From assembly GCA_002771395.1 (NCBI GenBank), contig PCSS01000347.1, positions 1 to 8,340 on the forward strand: DNA of 8,340 bases. Reading direction: 5' to 3'. The position numbers and the translations under genes are program-made. Shown one piece after another: positions 1 through 5,447 of the stretch. The notes beneath the pieces were generated by a model that made no database searches, was not told the origin of the DNA, and saw nothing but the letters and a program-made list of their open reading frames with translations. The stretch comes from Bacteroidetes bacterium CG23_combo_of_CG06-09_8_20_14_all_32_9. Lineage in GTDB: Bacteria; Bacteroidota; Bacteroidia; Bacteroidales; GWA2-32-17. Every line of letters starts with the position of its first letter. Within the stretch, counting starts at the first letter, position 1.

Positions 1-2
1 TA

Positions 3-1802
3 ATTAAAAAAACCGGGGAAGAACCAACCGATACTTCTTTATGGATTGAATCTTTTGATGCCCAGGAAGGTACTTGCATTAATTCCGATTTTATTAACGG
101 AATGGATGTAAATGAAGGAATAAAAACTGTGATTTCAAAAATTGAGGAAAAAGGAATTGGAAAAAGAATGCTCAATTATCGTTTACGCGACGCTATTTTT
201 AGTCGTCAACGATACTGGGGTGAACCTTTCCCCGTTTATTTCAAAGATGAAATTCCATATCCTTTGCCCGAAGCTCAATTACCTTTGGAACTTCCCCAAA
301 TAGATTCGTTTTTACCCGCAACCGAGGGTCAACCACCACTGGGGCGTATAACAAATTGGAAAACAAAAGAAGGATACCCGCTCGAATTAAGTACTATGCC
401 CGGCTTTGCAGGCTCATCGGGATATTATTTACGTTACATGGACCCAACAAATAATAATGAATTTGTTTCAAAAGATGCTAATAAATACTGGGAAAATGTT
501 GATATGTATATCGGGGGAACTGAACATGCAACAGGACACTTAATTTACTCACGGTTCTGGAATAAATTTTTATTTGATATAGAATATGTTTGTAAAGACG
601 AGCCGTTCAAAAAACTTATTAATCAGGGAATGATATTAGGTGTTTCTGAATATGTCTGTTCTATCACTCCGTACATCCTCGAAAAAAACACTCCTAACTT
701 TCATGAAAAAATTCCTATTACAATAATGTATGATTATATCTGGTGCGGTGAAATTATACACTTGGAATTAGGAGATGAATCCAAAGAACAAAATAATACT
801 GAAGTTTATTATAGTGCCGATATTGCCGATATTGCAATGCAAAATATTATTCAATTTGAAGAAAAGAATCCGATTAAATCCCGAAGTAAAATGATTAAAT
901 TTCCTATTCCAGTTTCAATAACAAAGGATCATACTATTATAGAACCGTACCGATTTAAAGAATGGCGTGGTACTAGTTCTCCTGATAAAACCGTATTGGT
1001 TTGTAAGGAAGGATACTGGCTCCTGAAAGGATATGGAAAAAGTATTACCCATTATTGGATTCCCGTTTTAAATAAAACCAAAACCCCTGGAAGTTTTTAT
1101 ACTATTCCTGTTGTTGAAAAAATGTCAAAATCACGATTTAACGTAGTAAATCCCGATAGTATAATAGAAAAATACGGAGCCGACACTTTACGCATGTACG
1201 AAATGTTTTTAGGTCCTTTAGAGCAATCAAAACCATGGGACACAAGCGGAATTGAAGGTGTTCACCGCTTTTTAAAAAAACTGTGGAAATTATACCACGA
1301 TGAAAATAATTCTTTTAAAGTTTCTGAAGAACAACCCAGTGCTCAGGAATTAAAAGCGCTGCACAAACTTATTAACAAAGTACAGCAAGATATTGAACAG
1401 TTTTCGTTTAATACTTCTGTAAGCGCCTTTATGATTTGTGTTAACCAACTTACCGCACTAAAATGCAACAAAAGAAATATTTTAGAGACACTGACAATTA
1501 TTTTGTCGCCATTTGTACCCCACATTGCCGAAGAATTATGGCGACTTTTAGGACATCATAACAGCATTGTAAAAGCAACTTATCCTGCATTTGAAGAAGC
1601 GTACATAAAAGAAAATACCATGATTTACCCTGTTTCTTTTAACGGAAAAGTAAGATTCCAGATTGAATTAGCACTTACTCTCCCTGTTGCTGAAATTGAA
1701 AAAGCGGCAATTGAAAACAAGCAAACCTCAAAATGGCTTAACGGAAAAATACCAAAAAAAATAATTGTAGTCCCCGGTAAAATTATTAATGTTGTTTTTT
1801 AA
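3..1802 (+). CDS. leuS: Leucyl-tRNA synthetase, 5'-truncated by window edge
   Basis: Class I aminoacyl-tRNA synthetase that charges tRNA-Leu with leucine in the cytoplasm. The reading frame is open from base 3, so the ATG at 102 is internal; 599 C-terminal residues are visible (numbered here from base 3). They open near the end of the CP1 editing domain (INSDF, residues 26-30). Next come the RLRD...SRQRYWGEP stretch (about 60-73), GGTEHATGHLIYSRFW, NQGMILG (207-213) and the catalytic KMSKS loop (373-377, bases 1119-1133), followed by YGADTLRMYEMFLGPLEQSK. The anticodon-binding helical domain carries HIAEELW (507-513), and the small C-terminal domain ends IPKKIIVVPG...INVVF. The Gly usual after KMSKSR is Phe; from memory a bulky residue there is common in Bacteroidota LeuRS. 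The 159 residues between NQGMILG and KMSKS seem about twice the length I remember for relatives. The HIGH motif and most of the editing domain lie outside the window. The frame is intact to its TAA. Confidence 0.97.
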   Translation: MKKTGEEPTDTSLWIESFDAQEGTCINSDFINGMDVNEGIKTVISKIEEKGIGKRMLNYRLRDAIFSRQRYWGEPFPVYFKDEIPYPLPEAQLPLELPQIDSFLPATEGQPPLGRITNWKTKEGYPLELSTMPGFAGSSGYYLRYMDPTNNNEFVSKDANKYWENVDMYIGGTEHATGHLIYSRFWNKFLFDIEYVCKDEPFKKLINQGMILGVSEYVCSITPYILEKNTPNFHEKIPITIMYDYIWCGEIIHLELGDESKEQNNTEVYYSADIADIAMQNIIQFEEKNPIKSRSKMIKFPIPVSITKDHTIIEPYRFKEWRGTSSPDKTVLVCKEGYWLLKGYGKSITHYWIPVLNKTKTPGSFYTIPVVEKMSKSRFNVVNPDSIIEKYGADTLRMYEMFLGPLEQSKPWDTSGIEGVHRFLKKLWKLYHDENNSFKVSEEQPSAQELKALHKLINKVQQDIEQFSFNTSVSAFMICVNQLTALKCNKRNILETLTIILSPFVPHIAEELWRLLGHHNSIVKATYPAFEEAYIKENTMIYPVSFNGKVRFQIELALTLPVAEIEKAAIENKQTSKWLNGKIPKKIIVVPGKIINVVF

Positions 1803-1855
1803 ACTGCAACATGAACAAGCAATAACCAAATTATACTTTGCACGGTATTATACAT

Positions 1856-1873
1856 TAATTAGAGTCTGTCCAT
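1856..1873 (+). repeat. 18-base repeat, copy 1 (TAATTAGAGTCTGTCCAT)
   Basis: This sequence starts 54 bases after the leuS stop codon. It recurs with a single mismatch (T to A at its tenth base) at 8115-8132, directly at the stop codon of the glycosyltransferase gene, in the same orientation. It could be a shared intergenic repeat or the relic end of a mobile element; no transposase or matching opposite end is visible. Confidence 0.5.
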
Positions 1874-1893
1874 GATATCAGCATTTTTAATTT

Positions 1894-2002
1894 ATAAGGT
1901 ATAGTGGTATAGGGAACTTTCCGAAAGTTAACGGAGCCATGGCCTTTGCAAACTTTCGGAAAGTTATATTGACGGCTAAACCCTTATACCATATACCTTT
2001 AT
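1894..2002. repeat. Nested inverted repeat able to form a long hairpin or cruciform
   Basis: Two 15-base units, AACTTTCCGAAAGTT (1915-1929) and AACTTTCGGAAAGTT (1951-1965), are exact reverse complements of each other, and each is itself a near-palindrome (AACTTT/AAAGTT arms). They bracket a centre containing the palindrome GCCATGGC (1936-1943). Outside them are imperfectly complementary arms, 1894-1914 and 1981-2002, built from repeats of a GGTATA / TATACC word. About 15 unpaired bases (1966-1980) sit on the right side only. The complementarity is read directly. Whether it is a MITE-like or extragenic palindromic repeat, an RNA processing or termination hairpin for leuS, or a protein-binding site is inference. 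Confidence 0.75.
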
Positions 2003-2136
2003 ACCTTGTCTCCATAAGTTCAGAATAAAAAAGTGTCCTTAATTCATTTGTAGTATAACCGGTTATGACACAACAATAAAAATATTTGAAATTTTTGGAA
2101 CATATTTTGATAAAAACAATTTTAAATTTAAAATTA

Positions 2137-3102
2137 ATGAAAACAATTAAAATTTCGTTCATTGTTTGTACAATGTTATTTACAAACATGTTATTTGCAC
2201 AAGATGTTACTAATTCGTCTGATAGTACAGGTTTACCCGGCGACAACTTTAGTTTGCAAGGTGCGCTTGATTTATTCAAATCTTCCACTTCGCTTGAAGA
2301 ATTTGAAAAAAAGTTAAATACCGAAAACAATGCCGTTAACAACCTTGACCTTAACGGTGATAACGACATTGATTACATTCGCGTAATTGACAACAAAAAA
2401 GATAGTGCTCATGCTATTGTATTACAAGTACCTGTGAGTGAAACCGAGTCGCAGGATGTGGCGGTAATTGAACTGGAAAAAAATAGCAAAGAATCAGCTA
2501 TCGTTCAAATTATTGGTGATGAAGAACTGTATAGCAATAACACTATTGTGGAACCTTTTGATGAAAAAGACGGTGTTAAAGATTCTAAAAGTAAAAAAGG
2601 ACCTGCTGCTTCTTCGGTAATGCTAATCAGAGTTGTAGTAAATGTTTGGCTCTGGCCCTGCGTTAAGTTTATTTACGCTCCCGCTTATGTGGTTTGGGTT
2701 TCACCATGGAAATGGCATCATTATCCTGTTTGGTGGAAACCATGGGTACCACATCCTTGGGCATGGCATCATCAGCATTGTGCACATTATAACGCTTTTT
2801 ATTATCCTGTTTATAAGCACAGAGTAGTTGTAGCACATAGAATTTATACACCTCACAGGAAAACTTCAGTTGCGGTAAAAACGCGTTACAAAGACGCCCA
2901 TGCTAATTACAAAACAAGTAAAACAGTAACCAGCAAACCACACAGCGCTGTTAAAGGAACAAAACCTGTAAGCAAGTCAACAGCAAAATCCAATAGGTCA
3001 AACAACCAAAAGCCGGCTCAGAAAGCTGCAAAGAGAGGAAATAAAACAGGAAGAAAAGCACCAGGTGGAGGTACTAAGGGCGGCAAAGGCGGGAAAAAAT
3101 AA
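2137..3102 (+). CDS. Exported protein of unknown function, Trp/His-rich middle and basic Lys/Gly tail
   Basis: 321 residues; I recognise the architecture from Bacteroidota hypothetical proteins but know no function or name. The start is the ATG at 2137, because from there residues 1-21 form a signal peptide (MKTIK, a hydrophobic stretch, then LFA before QD). An in-frame TTG at 2086 would add 17 residues and spoil it. Residues 35-140 look like a compact domain (SLQGALDLFK, then a DLNGDNDIDYIRV stretch at 71-83 resembling an EF-hand or dockerin-type calcium loop, then HAIVLQVPVSETESQDVAVIELE). After a charged linker and a hydrophobic strand (161-170), residues 171-210 hold ten Trp, with seven His between 194 and 217. 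Residues 241-321 are Lys/Ser/Thr/Gly-rich with one acidic residue (D253). The protein is probably periplasmic or envelope-bound. The tail could bind anionic polymer and the His/Trp part metal or membrane; both are inference. It is not in an operon with the next gene, which has its own promoter. Confidence 0.85.
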   Translation: MKTIKISFIVCTMLFTNMLFAQDVTNSSDSTGLPGDNFSLQGALDLFKSSTSLEEFEKKLNTENNAVNNLDLNGDNDIDYIRVIDNKKDSAHAIVLQVPVSETESQDVAVIELEKNSKESAIVQIIGDEELYSNNTIVEPFDEKDGVKDSKSKKGPAASSVMLIRVVVNVWLWPCVKFIYAPAYVVWVSPWKWHHYPVWWKPWVPHPWAWHHQHCAHYNAFYYPVYKHRVVVAHRIYTPHRKTSVAVKTRYKDAHANYKTSKTVTSKPHSAVKGTKPVSKSTAKSNRSNNQKPAQKAAKRGNKTGRKAPGGGTKGGKGGKK

Positions 3103-3121
3103 TATACTTTGAACGAGTATA
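3103..3121 (+). other. Small hairpin right after the stop codon (TATACT...AGTATA)
   Basis: TATACT (3103-3108) and AGTATA (3116-3121) are complementary around a 7-base loop, starting at the base after the TAA. A second small one, TGCGT/ACGCA, follows at 3125-3143. Both are short and AT-rich with no T-run, so at best they are weak 3'-end structures. Confidence 0.3.
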
Positions 3122-3149
3122 AAATGCGTTTATTTAACACGCAACAATA

Positions 3150-3199
3150 GGCAGTAGCAGTAAGCAGGACTGCCAAAACAAGCGGCAGTATATCTTTTT
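3150..3199 (+). terminator. Possible terminator with an overlapping alternative hairpin
   Basis: ACTGCC (3169-3174) can pair with GGCAGT downstream (3184-3189), giving a 6-bp, 9-base-loop hairpin followed after 5 bases by TTTTT (3195-3199), a weak intrinsic terminator. The same ACTGCC is also complementary to an identical GGCAGT upstream (3150-3155), so two mutually exclusive hairpins are possible. It lies between the stop at 3102 and the promoter of the next gene, a sensible place to end the upstream transcript. Stems are short, so confidence is modest. Confidence 0.35.
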
Positions 3200-3239
3200 C
3201 AAATAAAATCTGATAATTTTATTCAAACAAAAAAAAATG

Positions 3240-3271
3240 TTGTGGAAAAATGAAAAATTTTAGTATATTTG
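3240..3271 (+). promoter_or_regulatory. Bacteroidota-type promoter of the T9SS cargo gene
   Basis: TTG at 3240-3242 (the -33 element), 21 bases, then TATATTTG at 3264-3271, a perfect match to the TAnnTTTG -7 element of the Bacteroidota primary sigma factor. Transcription should start near 3276-3279, leaving an A/T-rich leader of about 30 bases before the ATG at 3309. Confidence 0.75.
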
Positions 3272-3308
3272 TAATAAATTAAATTTAACTAAAATAAACA
3301 ATTTGACA

Positions 3309-4355
3309 ATGAAACATTTTTTATTTTTAGGAGGAATAATGCTCGGATTAGCATTAATCTCCGTAGGACAAATTACCATTAACCGAAGTGATTTGGGTAA
3401 TTTTGCGGGTTTAACCATAATTGAGGGAAACGATACTACAAATCTGAACCTCCTTTCGCCCGGTGGTGCAGGAATCAATCAGATATGGGATTTGACAGGA
3501 ATCGGTAACGACTATTTGGACACTACACAATTTATTAGTCCTGCCGAAGCACCTTATTCAAGTAATTTTCCAACAGCTACTTTAGCAGGGACCGATGGAA
3601 GCATGTTTTTTTACATACATGATGACAACAATAGTTTTGAAATATTAGGTATTTGCGGGGTTTTTTTGCCTCCCGATACATCGGTTGTTCCATTTACACC
3701 CCCACAAAAACAGGCGACATTTCCTTCTACTTACAATACTTCGTTTTCGGGACAAACAAAAATTATAGTGCAATTTCCTAATAATCCACCCCCACCTGAT
3801 TCTGTAAGAATAATTCAAACTACAAACTATACAAGTTTGATAGATGGCTGGGGAAATGTAACAACTCCAACAGGAACTTACTCCTGTTTGCGGCAAAAAT
3901 ATACAAAATACCAGATAGACAGTACTTTTATTTACATTTCAGGATTTGGATGGCAGTCAGCCGGTACACCTACACTTGATACTACAATTGAATATAGATG
4001 GTGGAGCCAAAATAGTCTGTTTATTGCTACAATATCAACAGATGGGAGTGCAAATATAAAAGATGCAATTTATCTTATATTGTCAACTATTGGAATTAAT
4101 GAAATACAGAATATTTCTCTTGTTTCTTCTGTGTTTCCTAATCCCGCTTCCGAATCGGTAACTATCATAAACAATAATCCTGAAGCAAAGACATTGACTA
4201 TTGTGGATGTACTTGGCAAAAAAATAAGTGAAACATTTATTAGCAGCACCCAAGTTAAATTGTCGTGTAAAAATTTTAACAAGGGATTATATTTTTACCA
4301 TATCCGGGATGCAAATGGAAAAATGATAAATTCAGGAAAATTTTTGGTGAAATAA
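3309..4355 (+). CDS. T9SS-secreted protein with C-terminal sorting domain, function unknown
   Basis: 348 residues. The ATG at 3309 gives MKHFLFLGG... with a hydrophobic signal peptide of about 20 residues (mature protein from about QITI); a TTG two codons upstream is less likely. The last 78 residues (271-348) are a typical type-A sorting domain of the type IX secretion system: SSVFPNPASESV, then TIVDVLGKK, NKGLYFYHI and a GKFLVK end. The family implies Sec export, passage through the outer-membrane T9SS translocon, removal of the C-terminal domain and release or attachment to the cell surface. The 250-residue body is Thr/Asn/Pro-rich and predicted mostly beta. It includes a DGWGNVTTPTGTYSCLRQK stretch (179-197) of a kind I remember from other T9SS cargo proteins, and a Pro run at 160-163. 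I recognise no catalytic motif, so the role (adhesin, surface protein or enzyme) is open. Confidence 0.9.
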   Translation: MKHFLFLGGIMLGLALISVGQITINRSDLGNFAGLTIIEGNDTTNLNLLSPGGAGINQIWDLTGIGNDYLDTTQFISPAEAPYSSNFPTATLAGTDGSMFFYIHDDNNSFEILGICGVFLPPDTSVVPFTPPQKQATFPSTYNTSFSGQTKIIVQFPNNPPPPDSVRIIQTTNYTSLIDGWGNVTTPTGTYSCLRQKYTKYQIDSTFIYISGFGWQSAGTPTLDTTIEYRWWSQNSLFIATISTDGSANIKDAIYLILSTIGINEIQNISLVSSVFPNPASESVTIINNNPEAKTLTIVDVLGKKISETFISSTQVKLSCKNFNKGLYFYHIRDANGKMINSGKFLVK

Positions 4356-4423
4356 TGGAATAATCAACAATTAATACCCGTTTGCAATAACATGCTGACC
4401 CATAAAGAGTAACAAATTATATG

Positions 4424-4431
4424 TACTTTTG
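4424..4431 (+). promoter_or_regulatory. Isolated -7 box match (TACTTTTG)
   Basis: TACTTTTG fits TAnnTTTG exactly, but no TTG lies at the expected distance and transcription from it would only run antisense into the tRNA gene. It may be chance in AT-rich DNA. Confidence 0.15.
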
Positions 4432-4489
4432 TATGTACTAAATGAAAATTCTTTTCAATGTGATGTTCTGAAAGGCTTTATTTTACTTG

Positions 4490-4563
4490 TAGCGAGAGAG
4501 AGGCTTGAACTCTCGACCTCATGATTATGAATCATGCGCTCTAACCAGCTGAGCTATCTCGCC
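4490..4563 (-). tRNA. tRNA-Met (anticodon CAU), probably elongator
   Basis: On the minus strand a full 74-base cloverleaf can be folded: acceptor GGCGAGA/TCTCGCT with discriminator A, D-arm GCTC/GAGC, anticodon stem CATGA/TCATG, loop TTCATAA with anticodon CAU at 4527-4529, TTCAAGC T-loop closed by GAGAG/CTCTC, and no encoded CCA. The first acceptor pair is G1:U72. The anticodon stem lacks the three consecutive G:C pairs of initiator tRNA, so this is not the initiator. The stem-loop resembles elongator tRNA-Met more than tRNA-Ile2, whose CAU is modified to lysidine, but sequence alone does not fully exclude Ile2. Confidence 0.93.
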
Positions 4564-4575
4564 AAAATAATATCG

Positions 4576-4583
4576 CAAATATA
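4576..4583 (-). promoter_or_regulatory. -7 element of the tRNA-Met promoter
   Basis: On the minus strand TATATTTG ends 12 bases before the first base of the mature tRNA, a perfect TAnnTTTG. The -33 position reads TTTCG rather than TTTG (around 4607-4611), so the upstream element is imperfect. Position and orientation fit a tRNA promoter with a very short 5' leader. Confidence 0.55.
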
Positions 4584-4630
4584 AATATATTTTATTTATG
4601 CCGATACGAAATAAATAATTTAAGTCCACA

Positions 4631-4647
4631 TCGTGTTTGCAACACGA
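4631..4647. other. Compact hairpin TCGTGTT-TGC-AACACGA
   Basis: A perfect 7-bp inverted repeat with a 3-base loop in the gap upstream of both the tRNA (minus) and the START-like gene (plus). No T-run follows closely on either strand, so it is not a standard terminator. It may be a repeat fragment or a protein-binding site. Confidence 0.4.
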
Positions 4648-4720
4648 ACTTCAAAAAATAATTCGTATTAAATCCTTAATTTCTTAATACTAAATTAAAA
4701 AAAAATACGGTTTTATCTGC

Positions 4721-4736
4721 CTGTGCATCTGTGCAT
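4721..4736. repeat. Tandem duplicated CTGTGCAT
   Basis: Two adjacent exact copies of CTGTGCAT. The stretch is also bounded by CCTGT (4720-4724) and ACAGG (4737-4741), which are complementary, so it could form a small stem. Related words recur at 4877-4892. Confidence 0.45.
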
Positions 4737-4829
4737 ACAGGTCATGTTTTTTGTATCCTCTCAAAAGAAAGGGTAAAATCAGTTACAGATTATAAATAGG
4801 TTAATAAGTGAACAGGACTGTGTTTTTTT

Positions 4830-4861
4830 CAATAACCCAATAACTTAATACCCCAATAACC
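4830..4861. repeat. Four in-phase 8-base units (CAATAACC type)
   Basis: The units are CAATAACC (4830-4837), CAATAACT (4838-4845), TAATACCC (4846-4853) and CAATAACC (4854-4861), in perfect 8-base phase and bounded on the left by a T-run (4822-4829). A short degenerate tandem repeat; no function is evident. Confidence 0.5.
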
Positions 4862-4918
4862 ATTTCATATTTTAATTTGTGCAATCTGTGGCTATTTATT
4901 CTTTTTCTCCATGTCTTT

Positions 4919-4950
4919 TTGAGAAGATACTGTTTTTTTGTATAAATTTG
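4919..4950 (+). promoter_or_regulatory. Bacteroidota-type promoter of the START-like gene
   Basis: TTG at 4919-4921, 21 bases, then TAAATTTG at 4943-4950, matching TAnnTTTG with the same spacing as the promoter at 3240-3271. The predicted start near 4955-4958 leaves an A-rich leader of about 40 bases. An inverted repeat GGTAGTT (4950-4956) / AACTACC (4968-4974) overlaps the predicted start site. Confidence 0.7.
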
Positions 4951-4997
4951 GTAGTTATTAAACTAAAAACTACCTTTCAAAAAAAAATAATGCTGTT

Positions 4998-5381
4998 ATG
5001 AAAGAAAAAATTTCAATGGAATTTTCTGTAAATACCTCTCCTAAAATACTATATCCAAGGATTAAAACACCTGGTGGTTTATCGGAATGGTTTGCCGATA
5101 ATGTTAATGCCCGTGAAAATGTATTTACATTTATTTGGAAAGATTCTGTTCAAAAAGCTAAATTAATTTCAAGCAAAGAAGCTAAGTTTGTTCGCTTTAA
5201 GTGGGAAGAAGATGAAAAATTTACAGAAGACTATTATTTTGAGTTTAAAATAGAAATTCAGGAAATATCGGGTGATACAACTCTTATAATAACAGATTTT
5301 GTTGAACCTGACGATAAAGAAGACGCTATAAATTTATGGAAGTCGCAAGTTGAAAAATTAAAGCAATTATTAGGATTATAA
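4998..5381 (+). CDS. START-like / SRPBCC domain protein
   Basis: 127 residues, a single START-like (Bet v 1 / AHSA1-type helix-grip) domain with no signal peptide, so cytoplasmic. Recognisable stretches are MEFSVNTSPKILYPRI (7-22), the TPGGLSEWFADNV turn (24-36), FTFIWKDS (43-50), FVRFKWEEDE (64-73), YFEFKIEI (80-87), SGDTTLIITDF (91-101) and a C-terminal helix INLWKSQVEKLKQLLGL (111-127). This is a small conserved Bacteroidota family. The fold makes a hydrophobic cavity for a lipid-like ligand, but I know of no ligand. The start is the ATG at 4998; a 3-codon frame (ATG CTG TTA TGA, 4989-5000) overlaps it and is probably chance. The LptF/LptG-type permease gene follows after 66 bases, with a possible promoter in between, so cotranscription is possible but not certain. 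Confidence 0.85.
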   Translation: MKEKISMEFSVNTSPKILYPRIKTPGGLSEWFADNVNARENVFTFIWKDSVQKAKLISSKEAKFVRFKWEEDEKFTEDYYFEFKIEIQEISGDTTLIITDFVEPDDKEDAINLWKSQVEKLKQLLGL

Positions 5382-5415
5382 TACCAATCAGCGTTAAACT
5401 TCTGAAATATTCCGC

Positions 5416-5423
5416 TAATTTTG
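5416..5423 (+). promoter_or_regulatory. Possible -7 element for the permease gene
   Basis: TAATTTTG matches TAnnTTTG and sits 24 bases before the ATG at 5448. The -33 region has only GTTA (5393-5396), so the promoter would be weak. The box lies between two direct copies of CCGCTAAT (5412-5419 and 5424-5431). Confidence 0.35.
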
Positions 5424-5447
5424 CCGCTAATACTGAAAACGCAATTA

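Larger units (their letters stand above)
1803..2136. other. Intergenic region after leuS
   Basis: A 334-base gap without a convincing gene. It holds one copy of an 18-base repeat (1856-1873) and a nested inverted repeat (1894-2002), then an AT-rich leader before the ATG at 2137. I found no TAnnTTTG promoter with good spacing for the downstream gene; the nearest is AATATTTG at 2081-2088, which misses the first T and has no TTG at the right distance. No U-tract intrinsic terminator for leuS is obvious; the inverted repeat is the only strong hairpin. Confidence 0.6.
4564..4997. other. 434-base intergenic region with degenerate short repeats
   Basis: No gene is seen on either strand. From left to right it holds the tRNA promoter, a 7-bp/3-base-loop hairpin TCGTGTT-TGC-AACACGA (4631-4647), a doubled CTGTGCAT (4721-4736), four 8-base units of the CAATAACC type (4830-4861), a TTGTGCAATCTGTGGC stretch (4877-4892) and the promoter of the START-like gene. 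The TGTGCAT / TGTGCAATCTGTGGC words remind me of short sequences scattered between genes in many Bacteroidota genomes; that is memory, not a search. Confidence 0.6.

Noticed and set aside
2086..2136. TTG start extending the gene at 2137 by 17 residues
   Set aside because: The extension would precede a good signal peptide, and the ATG at 2137 gives a standard one. Similar TTG extensions at 3303 and 5421 were rejected for the same kind of reason.
1887..2369. Minus-strand open frame of 160 codons over the palindrome and the start of the Trp/His-rich protein gene
   Set aside because: It overlaps a well-supported plus-strand gene and runs through the inverted repeat, and its product has no recognisable motif. 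It is a by-product of AT-rich sequence.
2642..2827. Alternate-frame plus-strand frame (61 codons) inside the Trp/His-rich protein gene
   Set aside because: Its hydrophobic look comes from reading the Trp/His codons out of frame. It lies wholly inside a real gene.
4443..4457. TGAAAA-TTC-TTTTCA hairpin between the T9SS gene and the tRNA as a shared terminator
   Set aside because: The stem is only 6 bp and nearly all A:T, with no proper T-run on either strand; too weak to call.
4432..4489. Tiny frames downstream of the -7 match at 4424, such as a 9-codon frame from the ATG at 4442
   Set aside because: Too short, no ribosome-binding or conservation evidence, and antisense to the tRNA end.
4830..4861. 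CRISPR-like array
   Set aside because: Units are 8 bases with no spacers, and no cas gene is present. The 10-bp array at 8310-8340 fails for the same reason.
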